A stretch of DNA of 64,000 nt from positions 1,426,001 through 1,490,000 of the forward strand of contig NZ_CP041372.2 of assembly GCF_006965545.2 (NCBI RefSeq), read 5' to 3'. How positions within the stretch are numbered: the first letter of the stretch is position 1; every line of letters starts with the position of its first letter. The position numbers and the translations under genes were made by a program. The DNA comes from Paenalkalicoccus suaedae (GTDB lineage Bacteria; Bacillota; Bacilli; Bacillales; Salisediminibacteriaceae). The notes beneath the pieces were generated by a model that was not told the DNA's origin, made no database searches, and saw only the letters and a program-made list of their open reading frames with translations. Positions 45,980 through 54,301 of the stretch are shown piece by piece.

Positions 45980-47614
45980 TTGGATTTTAGCTTACAGGAA
46001 CTATTGTTTATGTTTTTTGGAGGTCTAGCCATATTCTTATTCAGTATTAAGTATATGGGCGACGGACTTCAGCAAGTCGCAGGTGACAAACTTAGAGAGA
46101 TATTAGACAAGTTCACAAGTAACCCAGTTATGGGTGTTTTCACAGGGGTATTTGTAACAGTTCTATTACAAACCAGCACAGGTACTACGGTATTAGCTAT
46201 TGGACTAGTTAATGCTGGATTTATGACACTGAGGCAAGCAATAGGTGTTATCATGGGTGCGAATATTGGAACAACAGTAACGGCATTCATTATAGGGTTA
46301 AATATTTCAGATTATGCTTTACCTATTCTTGCAGTAGGTACATTCCTGATTTTCTTTATTAAAAATAGAAAAGCAAATAATTATGGCCAGGTTATCTTTG
46401 GGTTCGGGGGACTTTTTTACGGACTTAACTTAATGGGGGATGGTCTTCGCCCACTTAGAGAATTAGAGGCATTTGCAGATTTAACCGTTTCTATGAGTTC
46501 AAATCCACTGTTAGGTGTACTAATAGGTACTGTCTTTACAGTAGCAGTTCAAAGCTCATCTGCATCCATTGGTTTATTGCAACAGCTTTACTCGCAAGAA
46601 GCATTAGATATTTATGCTGCTCTACCGGTTTTATTCGGTGATAATATTGGGACAACGATCACAGCTGTATTAGCATCTTTAGGTGCATCTATCGCAGCTA
46701 AACGTGCTGCGGCAACACACGTAATATTTAACTTAATAGGGACGGTTATAGTCTTAATTCTACTAACTCCGTTCACCAATTTAGTTATTTACTTGCAAGG
46801 TGCATTAGGATTAAATCCTCAAATGACAATTGCATTTGCGCACGGTATCTTTAATATTTCTAACGTAGCATTACAACTACCATTTGTTGCATTGCTGGCA
46901 ATTTTAGTAACGAAATTAATTCCAGGTGAAGAAACGATTATTGAATATAAAGCACAGCATCTTGATCCTACGCTCATTACACAGTCATCAGCCATTGCTC
47001 TAGGTCAAGCCAAGATGGAAACACTTCGCATGGCAGAGCTATCGTTACAAGGCTTGAATGAGGCTGCTCAATTTGCAAAGACAAAACAAGGTCGACACGC
47101 AGAATTAACATATCAATTTGAAGATGCGATTAATAACCTTGATCGTAAAATTACGGAATATCTGGTTCAGATTTCAACAAATTCACTAACTGCACATGAT
47201 TCGCACCTACACTCCATGCTGATGGACACAGTTCGTGACATTGAGAGAGTCGGAGATCATATGGAGAATATTGTGGAGCTATCTGAATTCCAAGTAGCAA
47301 ACAAAGTAAAAATGTCTGAGCTTGCTATGGATGATTTAGATGCTATGTTTACACTAACGCAGGATACGCTAAAAGAAGCGATTAAAGCCTTAGAGAACCA
47401 TGATATACAAGCAGCAAGACAGGTAATGCTGAAAGAAGAACAAATCGATAAGATGGAACGTCAGCTACGTAAAAAGCACATTATTCGTCTAAATGAAGGA
47501 TTATGTGATGGGTCTGCTGGTATCGTATTTGTAGACATGATCAGTAACCTAGAGAGAATTGGCGATCATGCTGTAAATATTGCCGAAGCGGTTATAGCTG
47601 AAGAAGATTATTAA
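45980..47614 (+). CDS. Na+/phosphate symporter with PhoU-like tail
   Basis: NptA-type carrier of 544 aa. Two inverted Na/Pi repeats carry the QTSTGTT (LLQTSTGTTVLA) and QSSSAS (VAVQSSSASIGLL) motifs, each followed by GANIGTT or GDNIGTT. The C-terminal 200 residues are PhoU-like helices (DIERVGDHMENIVE and LERIGDHAVNIAEA). TTG at 45980 is the start, 8 nt after AGGGGGA. It may bring in phosphate, or control it, under phosphate limitation. Confidence 0.9.
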   Translation: MDFSLQELLFMFFGGLAIFLFSIKYMGDGLQQVAGDKLREILDKFTSNPVMGVFTGVFVTVLLQTSTGTTVLAIGLVNAGFMTLRQAIGVIMGANIGTTVTAFIIGLNISDYALPILAVGTFLIFFIKNRKANNYGQVIFGFGGLFYGLNLMGDGLRPLRELEAFADLTVSMSSNPLLGVLIGTVFTVAVQSSSASIGLLQQLYSQEALDIYAALPVLFGDNIGTTITAVLASLGASIAAKRAAATHVIFNLIGTVIVLILLTPFTNLVIYLQGALGLNPQMTIAFAHGIFNISNVALQLPFVALLAILVTKLIPGEETIIEYKAQHLDPTLITQSSAIALGQAKMETLRMAELSLQGLNEAAQFAKTKQGRHAELTYQFEDAINNLDRKITEYLVQISTNSLTAHDSHLHSMLMDTVRDIERVGDHMENIVELSEFQVANKVKMSELAMDDLDAMFTLTQDTLKEAIKALENHDIQAARQVMLKEEQIDKMERQLRKKHIIRLNEGLCDGSAGIVFVDMISNLERIGDHAVNIAEAVIAEEDY

Positions 47615-47621
47615 TTGTAAG

Positions 47622-47655
47622 GTAGATGTCTTGAAATGGGGCATCTACTTTTTTT
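47622..47655 (+). terminator. Terminator after the Na/Pi gene
   Basis: GTAGATG pairs with CATCTAC (7 bp plus flanking weak pairs), followed by T7. Confidence 0.75.
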
Positions 47656-47676
47656 AGTAGATTTTGGGTTGAGGTA

Positions 47677-47758
47677 TGCTATAATAAACAAGTGCTTAAA
47701 TGAATACATATTTTTTTAAGAAAACATGTTGACGTTATTTAGCTAAGTATGCTAACAT
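47677..47758 (+). promoter_or_regulatory. Promoters of the tRNA cluster
   Basis: An extended -10 TGCTATAAT is at 47677-47685. A second promoter has TTGACG at 47729-47734, an 18-nt spacer and TGC-TAACAT ending at 47758, about 20 bp before the first tRNA. Confidence 0.55.
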
Positions 47759-47778
47759 AATATTTGTCGTTAAGAGAT

Positions 47779-47855
47779 GGCGGTGTAGCTCAGCTGGCTA
47801 GAGCGTACGGTTCATACCCGTGAGGTCGGGGGTTCGATCCCCTCCGCCGCTACCA
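47779..47855 (+). tRNA. tRNA-Met (elongator), anticodon CAT
   Basis: A 77-nt cloverleaf starting GGCGGTGTAGCTCAG and ending with encoded CCA. The anticodon CAT is at 47813-47815. The T arm GGGGGTTCGATCCCCTC is intact. The sequence matches the Bacillus elongator methionine tRNA from memory; it lacks the initiator features. Confidence 0.93.
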
Positions 47856-47857
47856 AC

Positions 47858-47934
47858 GGACCCTTAGCTCAGTTGGTTAGAGCAGACGGCTCATAACCGT
47901 CCGGTCGTAGGTTCGAGTCCTACAGGGTCCACCA
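47858..47934 (+). tRNA. tRNA-Ile2, anticodon CAT (lysidine-modified type)
   Basis: A 77-nt cloverleaf starting GGACCCTTAGCTCAG, ending CCA. The anticodon loop CTCATAA is characteristic of the isoleucine tRNA whose CAT is converted to lysidine-AU by TilS and reads AUA. It lies 2 nt after tRNA-Met. Confidence 0.85.
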
Positions 47935-47954
47935 CTTGAATAGCTTTAACACAC

Positions 47955-48047
47955 GGAGGAATACCCAAGTCTGGCTGAAGGGATCGGTCTTGAAAACCGA
48001 CAGGCGGGTCAAACCGCGCGGGGGTTCGAATCCCTCTTCCTCCGCCA
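47955..48047 (+). tRNA. tRNA-Ser, anticodon TGA
   Basis: A 93-nt tRNA starting GGAGGAATACCCAAG with a long variable arm, the mark of serine tRNAs. The anticodon TGA is at 47991-47993 (loop CTTGAAA). It ends with encoded CCA. Confidence 0.95.
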
Positions 48048-48060
48048 TTATTATTCATTC

Positions 48061-48090
48061 AACTACTTAGGTGATCTAAGTAGTTTTTTT
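48061..48090 (+). terminator. Terminator after the tRNA cluster
   Basis: AACTACTTAG pairs perfectly with CTAAGTAGTT (10 bp), loop GTGAT, then T5 or more. Confidence 0.9.
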
Positions 48091-48183
48091 GTTGTATTTA
48101 GATAGTTATTTACAAAAGACTTATTCAAATTTGCATAGTATTATTCAATTATGGGTAAGTAAAGTGAGTAGGAGGTTTTGATA

Positions 48184-48525
48184 ATGAATATTACATTAAC
48201 GCAAGATGCAATTGATCAAATGAAAGAGCGTGTTTCTTTCACAGCAGAAGAGGCTCTTTTTTTAAGTCATGAAACAAAGGGAACTGGATGTGTCGTAAAC
48301 GGTGTATCTGATCTTATTGTAATGAAGAAAAACGAGCTTCCTGATGTTGCTGCATTCATTAAAACTGTCCCAGAAGACTATACAGTTGCAATTGATAAAC
48401 GAGTTGATTGGGTCTATGACGAGAATCTAATCATTGATTACAAAGCAGATAAACAAATGTTCCAACTAAAAAGTCCAAATCAGATGTTAAATCCACGTAT
48501 GACTTTTCGAAATGAATTAAAATAA
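48184..48525 (+). CDS. HesB/IscA-like domain protein
   Basis: A 113-aa protein with the HesB-like fold pattern (ITLTQDAIDQMKERV, then a beta-rich part ending NPRMTFRNELK). It keeps only one Cys (TGCVVNG) and lacks the C-terminal Cys-x-Cys of true Fe-S carriers, so it is a degenerate family member like YqkB. ATG at 48184 lies 8 nt after AGGAGG. Function unknown. Confidence 0.7.
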   Translation: MNITLTQDAIDQMKERVSFTAEEALFLSHETKGTGCVVNGVSDLIVMKKNELPDVAAFIKTVPEDYTVAIDKRVDWVYDENLIIDYKADKQMFQLKSPNQMLNPRMTFRNELK

Positions 48526-48535
48526 GGTTTAACGT

Positions 48536-48564
48536 TTGAAACACCGAGGAATATTTGATAATGT
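48536..48564 (+). promoter_or_regulatory. Candidate sodA promoter
   Basis: TTGAAA at 48536-48541, a 17-nt spacer, and TAATGT preceded by TG (extended -10). It sits about 60 bp before sodA. Confidence 0.45.
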
Positions 48565-48625
48565 AAAAACTGGATAGGGGAATCCCCCCTTTCAATAGCT
48601 TAAAAACCCAAGGAGGAGATTTTGA

Positions 48626-49234
48626 ATGGCTTTTTCACTACCAGAACTACCATATGCACACAACGCTCTAGAACCACATATCGATGAAGAAACGATGAAA
48701 ATTCACCACGGGAAGCACCATCAAACGTACGTAACGAAACTTAACGATGCGCTAGAAGGACACAGTGACCTTCAGTCTAAAAGCATTGAAGAATTACTTA
48801 CGGACTTAGATGCCCTTCCTGAAAGTGTTCGCGGACCAGTTCGCAACAATGGTGGAGGCCACTTTAACCACACACTATTCTGGCAGTTAATGTCTCCAAA
48901 TGGCGGCGGCGCACCATCTGGTGAGCTTGCTGAAGCAATTGAGTCTACTTTTGGAAGCTTTGACTCTTTCAAAGAAGATTTCAAAAATGCTGGTCTTACG
49001 CGATTCGGCTCTGGCTGGGCATGGCTAGTAGTAAACAATGGTAAGCTTGAAATTACAAGCACACCAAACCAAGACACTCCAATTAGCGAAGGTAAAACAC
49101 CAATCCTAGGAGTAGACGTTTGGGAGCATGCTTATTATCTAAAATATCAAAACAAGCGCCCAGACTATGTAGATGCATTCTTTAACGTAGTTAACTGGGA
49201 CGAAGTAGCGAAGCGCTACAACGAAGCAAAATAA
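48626..49234 (+). CDS. sodA: Superoxide dismutase (Mn type)
   Basis: SodA, 202 aa, detoxifies superoxide in the cytoplasm. Metal ligands are His in [13 protein letters not shown], His in [13 protein letters not shown], and Asp and His in [13 protein letters not shown]. Gly and Gln positions (NGGG, NTPNQD region) fit the Mn form. AAGGAGGAG precedes the ATG. Confidence 0.96.
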   Translation: MAFSLPELPYAHNALEPHIDEETMKIHHGKHHQTYVTKLNDALEGHSDLQSKSIEELLTDLDALPESVRGPVRNNGGGHFNHTLFWQLMSPNGGGAPSGELAEAIESTFGSFDSFKEDFKNAGLTRFGSGWAWLVVNNGKLEITSTPNQDTPISEGKTPILGVDVWEHAYYLKYQNKRPDYVDAFFNVVNWDEVAKRYNEAK

Positions 49235-49243
49235 GTTAGTTAC

Positions 49244-49270
49244 ATGCCTCCTTTATTGGGGGCATTTTTT
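49244..49270 (+). terminator. Terminator after sodA
   Basis: ATGCCTCC pairs with GGGGGCAT (one G-U), loop TTTATT, then T6. Confidence 0.85.
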
Positions 49271-49372
49271 ATTTGTTTGTTTAAGTCTGGCTGACAGAGG
49301 ATCGTGCTATATTATGCGAACATGATTTCGGAGGCAACTTGTCTTTTCTCTACAATTAGAGTGACCAATTAG

Positions 49373-49401
49373 TTGACCCGCAAAACCAGACTACGTATAA
49401 T
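49373..49401 (+). promoter_or_regulatory. Strong SigA promoter P1 ahead of the structured RNA
   Basis: TTGACC, a 17-nt spacer and perfect TATAAT, the best -35/-10 pair in this window. Transcription would begin near 49408, about 50 nt before P2. Confidence 0.75.
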
Positions 49402-49424
49402 AACATACATAAGAGACGTTGATA

Positions 49425-49453
49425 TTGCGTCGCTATTTTACATGAGGTATACT
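49425..49453 (+). promoter_or_regulatory. SigA promoter P2 of the structured RNA
   Basis: TTGCGT, a 17-nt spacer and TATACT. The expected start near 49460 coincides with the 5' strand of the closing helix described for the RNA. Confidence 0.65.
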
Positions 49454-49459
49454 TATATT

Positions 49460-49655
49460 TGCCTGCGGTGTTGGTGAACTTCGAGTTTAATTCGAACCGA
49501 ACACCAATTCACTTCGGGAGCCTAACATTAGATGGCCAACAACACGCCTGTCTACAGGAAGTTGAAATCCATTTTGCGGGCACCCACCTGCCTAGGGCGG
49601 GTTCGTGAAATCTGGAAGATAACCGCACATGCGGGCGTTCATTTATGCTATGACA
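49460..49655 (+). ncRNA. Unassigned structured RNA or leader upstream of the PBP gene
   Basis: A GC-richer stretch without a gene. GCCTGC (49461-49466) can pair with GCGGGC (49632-49637) to close a multibranched fold. Inside are GGTGTT/AACACC with TTCGA/TCGAA, a CCTG-TCTA-CAGG hairpin and CCGCA/TGCGG. CCAACAACACGCC (49536-49548) could instead pair with the 5' GTGTTGG. An intrinsic terminator follows 19 nt downstream. 6S RNA was considered for its size and terminator but the branched fold argues against it. It may be a stand-alone sRNA or a riboswitch-like leader. Confidence 0.6.
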
Positions 49656-49689
49656 GTGTCCCGACATATAATTTGGGACACTTTTTTTA
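49656..49689 (+). terminator. Terminator after the structured RNA, just ahead of the PBP gene
   Basis: AGTGTCCC pairs perfectly with GGGACACT (8 bp), then T7. The PBP start is only 20 bp further on, so PBP transcription must read through this site or start from a hidden promoter; an attenuator is plausible. Confidence 0.88.
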
Positions 49690-49708
49690 TGGGGAAGGGA
49701 TTGACTAT

Positions 49709-51754
49709 ATGAGTGAGAAGAAAACATATAAGCCGCAAGTTTCCGTTCGTTTAAATTTATTGTTCTTTGGTGTGTTTATCCTTTTTTCTGCATTAATATT
49801 ACGCCTAGGGGTTGTTCAAATCGTGCAGGGGGAGGAGTTCTCCGAGCAACTTGATCGGGAAATTAATGTAACAGAAAGGATTGAAGCGCCAAGAGGGCTA
49901 ATGTACGATCGATTTGGCAATCTTCTCGTCGATAATGAGCTTCAATTTACTGTAACATACACGAATCGCAATACACCTCAGGATGAAATGATTGAAACGG
50001 CAAACCGACTAAGTCAATTTGTCACATTTGATACAGATGATATCGAGGGAAGGTTCGATCGTGACCGCCGTGAGTACTGGGCACTTTTAAATGAAGAAGA
50101 ATACTTAGAAAAACTGTCTATCGAAGAAGCAGAGTCGCAAGGGCTCTCAGATAGTGAGGCGCATTTAGAAAGGCTCAATGCGATCACAGATGAGGAGCTA
50201 AACTCATTTACTGATGATGAGCTTGAAGTGTTCCTCATTTGGCGTGAATTTAACTCTGGTTATAATAATAGCGCACATAAAGTTCAGCGCGGAATTTCCT
50301 ATGATAGCGCTGCTCAAATCATGGAGAATATTGATCAAATGCCAGGAGTCGATATAATTCGTGACTCGGTAAGATCGTACACGTATGGAGATACCTTAAG
50401 CTCCATTTTTGGGCGAGTAGGATCTATATCCCGTGATGACTTGCAGGCAAGGCTTGCGGAGGGATATGAGCGAAATGAAGAGGTAGGACAAAGCTATCTT
50501 GAAGCGCAGTATGAGAGTGTACTAAGAGGTCGAGATGGGCGTTTAGAAAACTTCACTGATCAAGACGGCAATCGACTTCGAAATCCAGAAGAAAGACAAG
50601 GGAGTCGTGGTAATGACTTAGTATTGTCATTTGATATGGAGCTCCAGCAACGACTTTCTAATATTGTTGATTCAGAAGTCTCTAGAAGTAGTGGTCGTTT
50701 TGTCGGGGAGCCGGACGCATACGTTGTCATGATGGAGCCTGATACAGGCGAAGTACTTGCGATGAGCGGATATAATAGCGATTTAGGGACATTTACGCAA
50801 GGGTACGTAGTTGGATCCTCCATGAAGGGGGCAACAGTACTAGCTGGTTTTGATACAGGGGTGTTAGCTCCTGGAAACACGGTATTTGATCGGCCGGTGA
50901 ACTTTCCAGGATCTAATCCTATTCGTTCTGTAAGTAACTTAGGATATGTAGATGATATTGCTGCTTTGGAGCGTTCATCAAACATCTATATGATTGAAGT
51001 AGCGATGAGACTAGTTAATTACGTGCCGGGAGTATCAGGAACAAACTGGGGTAACTTCTCTAGAGGATTTGACATTCTTCGGTCGTACTATCAGCAGTTT
51101 GGTCTCGGTGTAGAGACAGGTATTGATTTACCTGGGGAGTTTACTGGGGTTAACGGTGGTAATACGAACCTACCTGGACAAATGCTCTTCTTAACCTTTG
51201 GTCAGTTTGATACGTATACGCCGATGCAGCTTGCACAGTATGTAGCAACGATTGCGAACAATGGTACAAGAATTGCACCTAAAGTAGTGAAAGAAATTCG
51301 TGAACCAGGTGAAAATAAAGAGGAACTAGGTCCAATTGCTGTTCAAAACGAGCCAAAGCTCTTAAATACAATCGATGTGAACCAAACGTATTTTGATCGT
51401 GTACAGCGTGGGTTTTATCAAGTAATCCATGGTTCTAGAGGTACAGCTCGAGCTTTCTTCAATGGACGAGACTATGATCCTGCTGGGAAGACGGGTACCG
51501 CGCAGGTTTCAGTAAATGGTCAAGAGGCGAATAACCAAACCTTTGTAGGCTATGCGCCTTTTAATAATCCAGAAGTAGCAATTTCAGTCGTTGTCCCGGG
51601 TGTGCGTGATAACCAAGATAGTTCAGGTATTGCAAATAGGATTGCAGAGGCGTCTCTAGATGCATACTTCGAGTTACAGGATGAAAGACAAGGTCCAACG
51701 CAGCCTGAATCAGGTCCTGCTGTTGACGAGGTTGGAGATGACATTAGCGACTGA
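49709..51754 (+). CDS. pbpA: Class B penicillin-binding protein 2 (transpeptidase)
   Basis: PBP2-type transpeptidase of 681 aa. N-terminal anchor (residues 12-34), PBP dimerisation domain, then the catalytic domain with SSMK (active Ser), SSN and KTGT. It crosslinks peptidoglycan in cell elongation or division. A 150-residue acidic insert (about 115-190) lies before the pedestal domain. The ATG at 49709 follows GGGGAAGGG; in-frame codons back to 49532 overlap the structured RNA and are rejected. pbpA also follows sodA in B. subtilis. Confidence 0.92.
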   Translation: MSEKKTYKPQVSVRLNLLFFGVFILFSALILRLGVVQIVQGEEFSEQLDREINVTERIEAPRGLMYDRFGNLLVDNELQFTVTYTNRNTPQDEMIETANRLSQFVTFDTDDIEGRFDRDRREYWALLNEEEYLEKLSIEEAESQGLSDSEAHLERLNAITDEELNSFTDDELEVFLIWREFNSGYNNSAHKVQRGISYDSAAQIMENIDQMPGVDIIRDSVRSYTYGDTLSSIFGRVGSISRDDLQARLAEGYERNEEVGQSYLEAQYESVLRGRDGRLENFTDQDGNRLRNPEERQGSRGNDLVLSFDMELQQRLSNIVDSEVSRSSGRFVGEPDAYVVMMEPDTGEVLAMSGYNSDLGTFTQGYVVGSSMKGATVLAGFDTGVLAPGNTVFDRPVNFPGSNPIRSVSNLGYVDDIAALERSSNIYMIEVAMRLVNYVPGVSGTNWGNFSRGFDILRSYYQQFGLGVETGIDLPGEFTGVNGGNTNLPGQMLFLTFGQFDTYTPMQLAQYVATIANNGTRIAPKVVKEIREPGENKEELGPIAVQNEPKLLNTIDVNQTYFDRVQRGFYQVIHGSRGTARAFFNGRDYDPAGKTGTAQVSVNGQEANNQTFVGYAPFNNPEVAISVVVPGVRDNQDSSGIANRIAEASLDAYFELQDERQGPTQPESGPAVDEVGDDISD

Positions 51755-51769
51755 GACCTAATAACGAAG

Positions 51770-51807
51770 AAGCCGTTTCGCATGAATAGTGCGAAACGGC
51801 TTTTTTT
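51770..51807 (+). terminator. Terminator after pbpA
   Basis: AAGCCGTTTCGCA pairs with TGCGAAACGGCTT (13 bp), then T5 or more. Confidence 0.92.
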
Positions 51808-51811
51808 CGTT

Positions 51812-52375
51812 TTAAGATGTAATGATCTCTATGATTTGACTGCGTGTCATATCGCTTGAAAGCTCGAATTCGCCTACTTGAACGAGCGATTCGCGACCGC
51901 TAACTCGAAGCTGGTTTAAAAAGTCTTGCGCATTGTTAACAATGCCTAGTGACTCTAACTCATTTGCAAGCTCTGGAGCCGATGTACCTGGTGCGATCGT
52001 TACCGTAAGCACTTCAGGGTCATCTTGCGTATCTTCTGGATTATTTTCTTCCTCAGACATGTCGTTCTGCTGATTTGCTTCATTACTTTGATCTTCTTCG
52101 TTCGAAGGGATTTCTTCATTTCCTTCGTTTGAATCATTTGATTCATTTGATTCAGGAGGAGTTGTGGTAACTACATCTGTTTCCTCATTCTCTACTTGTT
52201 GTTCTAAAGCAACTAGTTGCTCTGATAGCTGTATATTTTCCTCCTGAAGAGCTTGAATTTGCGCTGCATTAGAGCTTGAGGTGAATACAGATGGTGCTAA
52301 AAAGTGGACAGCAGATAGTACAACAGCAATGATAAAGCAGCTAAGGGCTGCGCCTCGAAGTAACTCCGTATTCAT
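51812..52375 (-). CDS. Membrane protein with MltG/YceG-like LysM domain
   Basis: A 187-aa protein: N-terminal membrane anchor (8-28), a coiled coil (about 38-65), a Glu/Asn/Ser-rich disordered linker (66-120) and a C-terminal domain VTIAPGTSAPELANELESLGI then GEFELSSDMTRSQII. That domain matches the LysM-like part of MltG transglycosylases, without the catalytic domain. It lies 4 bp after the upstream gene and probably acts with it at the wall. Confidence 0.75.
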   Translation of the reverse strand: MNTELLRGAALSCFIIAVVLSAVHFLAPSVFTSSSNAAQIQALQEENIQLSEQLVALEQQVENEETDVVTTTPPESNESNDSNEGNEEIPSNEEDQSNEANQQNDMSEEENNPEDTQDDPEVLTVTIAPGTSAPELANELESLGIVNNAQDFLNQLRVSGRESLVQVGEFELSSDMTRSQIIEIITS

Positions 52376-52379
52376 CTAA

Positions 52380-52712
52380 TCACCCCTTTACCTTACCGTC
52401 TAAAAGGTCTTCAATATAATCAGCGTCAAACCCCGTATTTGAAGCGATTTCACGAGGGGATTGACCATCCTCAAACATTTGAAGAACATCTTCCCTTGAT
52501 AAACGATTGCTCTCCTTTGCGCTAGCTCCAGGAACCATCAATTCCTCTTCAAGTGTTTCTACTTTCTTTCTTAAATAATAGATTTCCTGCATCATTTGTA
52601 TAGACGAATTTTCCATCTGGCGCTCTAGCTCTTTATATGGGTTCTTACGTGCGAATGATAGCCCAAAAAGTAGCGCTGATACAGAAAATAACGCAATAAG
52701 TATCCAACTCAT
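52380..52712 (-). CDS. Membrane-anchored coiled-coil protein with C-terminal HTH-like segment
   Basis: A 110-aa protein. A hydrophobic N terminus (MSWILIALFSVSALLF) is followed by a coiled coil (KELERQMENSSIQMMQEIYY) and a helix-turn-helix-like end (REDVLQMFEDGQSPREIASN, then GFDADYIEDLL). Such proteins may tether a DNA- or protein-binding module to the membrane. The start at 52712 follows GAAGGGGAAG. First gene of a two-gene unit. Family not recognised. Confidence 0.7.
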   Translation of the reverse strand: MSWILIALFSVSALLFGLSFARKNPYKELERQMENSSIQMMQEIYYLRKKVETLEEELMVPGASAKESNRLSREDVLQMFEDGQSPREIASNTGFDADYIEDLLDGKVKG

Positions 52713-52906
52713 GTTTTCTTCCCCTTCATATATCAAAATTTGTCGAAAAAACCGAACGATAATAGTTTATCAAAAAATGATCGGAAGAGGGAGACTTGCA
52801 ACAAAAACGTAATATTAAGATAATACAAAATGTGACAAAAATACCTTCTTGTTGAAAGGGTGGTCAGCGTGTACGATTGAACTAGAAGAAGAGAGGAGTG
52901 TACAGC

Positions 52907-53389
52907 ATGGAGGTAAATACAGGACTACTTAGAGTAGCATCTACATCGATGACAATGAATGCGATGGATCAAGTGGATGTTGTCGCAAAAAAGCAATCGG
53001 CACAAGTGGACGATGTAAGGTTATTTCAAGTACAAATTCGTAATAAATCGGATGAGTATGTTGAGACAACCTTCGTAATTCACTTCCACTTAAACGGTGA
53101 AATCCCAATTGCATTTTATGCACCGTCATCCCAATCCATCATTTTAAGTGATACGGAGGAGTATAGTGTAATTGGGGGAGTGTCTAAACACTCTATTACG
53201 TATTCTTGTCATACAGAGGAGTGGTCACTTCTATCTCAACATGGAGAGGGTTGTATGATGGAATTCGAGGTGAAATTATCACCATTTGAGAAGCAAAACG
53301 TGTACTATTTCGAAGCTCGTGCAAAGAGCTTAAATCAGTTAGAATCTTTACACTATCATACGAAGCTCTCGTGCGAACAATCTCTCTAA
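52907..53389 (+). CDS. Hypothetical protein, unassigned
   Basis: A 160-aa protein with no signal peptide or membrane segment. Alternating hydrophobic strands (RLFQVQIRNKSDEYVETTFVI and EFEVKLSPFEKQNVYYFEAR are examples in shortened form) suggest a beta-sandwich. I do not recognise the family. The ATG at 52907 lies 8 nt after AGGAG. Stand-alone between the divergent pair and rpmG. Confidence 0.65.
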   Translation: MEVNTGLLRVASTSMTMNAMDQVDVVAKKQSAQVDDVRLFQVQIRNKSDEYVETTFVIHFHLNGEIPIAFYAPSSQSIILSDTEEYSVIGGVSKHSITYSCHTEEWSLLSQHGEGCMMEFEVKLSPFEKQNVYYFEARAKSLNQLESLHYHTKLSCEQSL

Positions 53390-53408
53390 TGCCTGTAAAG
53401 AAAATCTA

Positions 53409-53437
53409 CTTGAATGTATCCAAAATCTCTGCTATTA
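53409..53437 (+). promoter_or_regulatory. rpmG promoter
   Basis: TTGAAT, a 17-nt spacer and TATTAT preceded by TG (extended -10), about 40 bp before rpmG. Confidence 0.65.
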
Positions 53438-53477
53438 TTTTAAAGTATGAGTAAAACAGAGTTTGGAGGGAATTAAC

Positions 53478-53627
53478 ATGCGTGTACAAGTAACGTTAGC
53501 GTGCACTGAAACAGGTGACCGCAACTATATTACTACTAAGAACAAGCGTACAAACCCGGACCGCATCGAGCTAAAGAAATATAGCCCACGTCTAGGTCGT
53601 CACACTGTTCACAAGGAAACTAAATAA
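53478..53627 (+). CDS. rpmG: 50S ribosomal protein L33, cysteine-poor form
   Basis: A 49-aa protein: [20 protein letters not shown], then [18 protein letters not shown] and [11 protein letters not shown]. It matches L33 along its length. It has a single Cys and lacks the two Cys-x2-Cys pairs of zinc-binding L33, so it is the zinc-independent form. TTTGGAGGG precedes the ATG. Confidence 0.95.
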   Translation: MRVQVTLACTETGDRNYITTKNKRTNPDRIELKKYSPRLGRHTVHKETK

Positions 53628-53637
53628 GTATGTCATA

Positions 53638-53679
53638 AAGAGCCTAGATCCTTTTTACAAAGCGATCTAGGCTCTTTTG
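53638..53679 (+). terminator. Terminator after rpmG
   Basis: AAGAGCCTAGATC pairs with GATCTAGGCTCTT (13 bp), then TTTTG. Confidence 0.88.
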
Positions 53680-53749
53680 TATGAATACAGACAGGAACTT
53701 GTAAAGAAATGTCGAATGAGTAAGGTGTAGATAAGTGAGGTGGTAGGAA

Positions 53750-54301
53750 ATGAATCTAAAAAAAGAATATCGAAAAAAAGGAAAAGAACTTCTGAAGCAT
53801 AAAAGTAGCGAGGAAGTATCACAATTACACAGTCGGTTATTTCTATCCTCTGCTTGGAAACAGGCTACTTGTATAGCAATGACGATCTCGATGCCGCACG
53901 AAATAGATACATATAGACTTATTGAACAAGCTTGGGAAGAGAATAAGCGAGTATGCGTTCCTAAAAGCTTTCCTGATAATAAGGAACTACGTTTTTATGA
54001 ATTGACGGATTTTGCTCAGCTTGAAGAGACGTTTTTTCAGCTAAAGGAGCCTAATACTCGAGTAAGTAATGAAGTAAAGCGAGAAGAGATAGATGTTATT
54101 TTGGTACCTGGATTAATGTTTGACCTGAACGGGTACCGAGTAGGATACGGTGGAGGTTACTATGATCGCTATTTAGCTAGTAGTAGCGCATTAACTCTGT
54201 CTATATGTTTAGATGAACAATTGATTGATCACGTGCCTCGCAACACATATGACGTAAAGGTAGACCAAGTATTAACGCCGCAAAGGGAGATCTATACATG
54301 A
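53750..54301 (+). CDS. yqgN: 5-formyltetrahydrofolate cyclo-ligase
   Basis: Folate enzyme of 183 aa that makes 5,10-methenyl-THF from 5-formyl-THF with ATP. The basic N terminus (LKKEYRKKGKELL) and the signature LVPGLMFDLNGYRVGYGGG, then YYDRYL, are diagnostic. It overlaps the DUF92 gene by 4 bp. Confidence 0.93.
   Translation: MNLKKEYRKKGKELLKHKSSEEVSQLHSRLFLSSAWKQATCIAMTISMPHEIDTYRLIEQAWEENKRVCVPKSFPDNKELRFYELTDFAQLEETFFQLKEPNTRVSNEVKREEIDVILVPGLMFDLNGYRVGYGGGYYDRYLASSSALTLSICLDEQLIDHVPRNTYDVKVDQVLTPQREIYT

Noticed and set aside
49460-49655. 6S RNA identity for the RNA upstream of the PBP gene
   Set aside because: Size and terminator fit, but the sequence folds into several branches rather than one long bubble-bearing hairpin; left unassigned rather than named.
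49532-49708. N-terminal extension of the PBP gene
   Set aside because: The in-frame codons pass through the structured RNA and its terminator, and a proper ribosome site precedes 49709.
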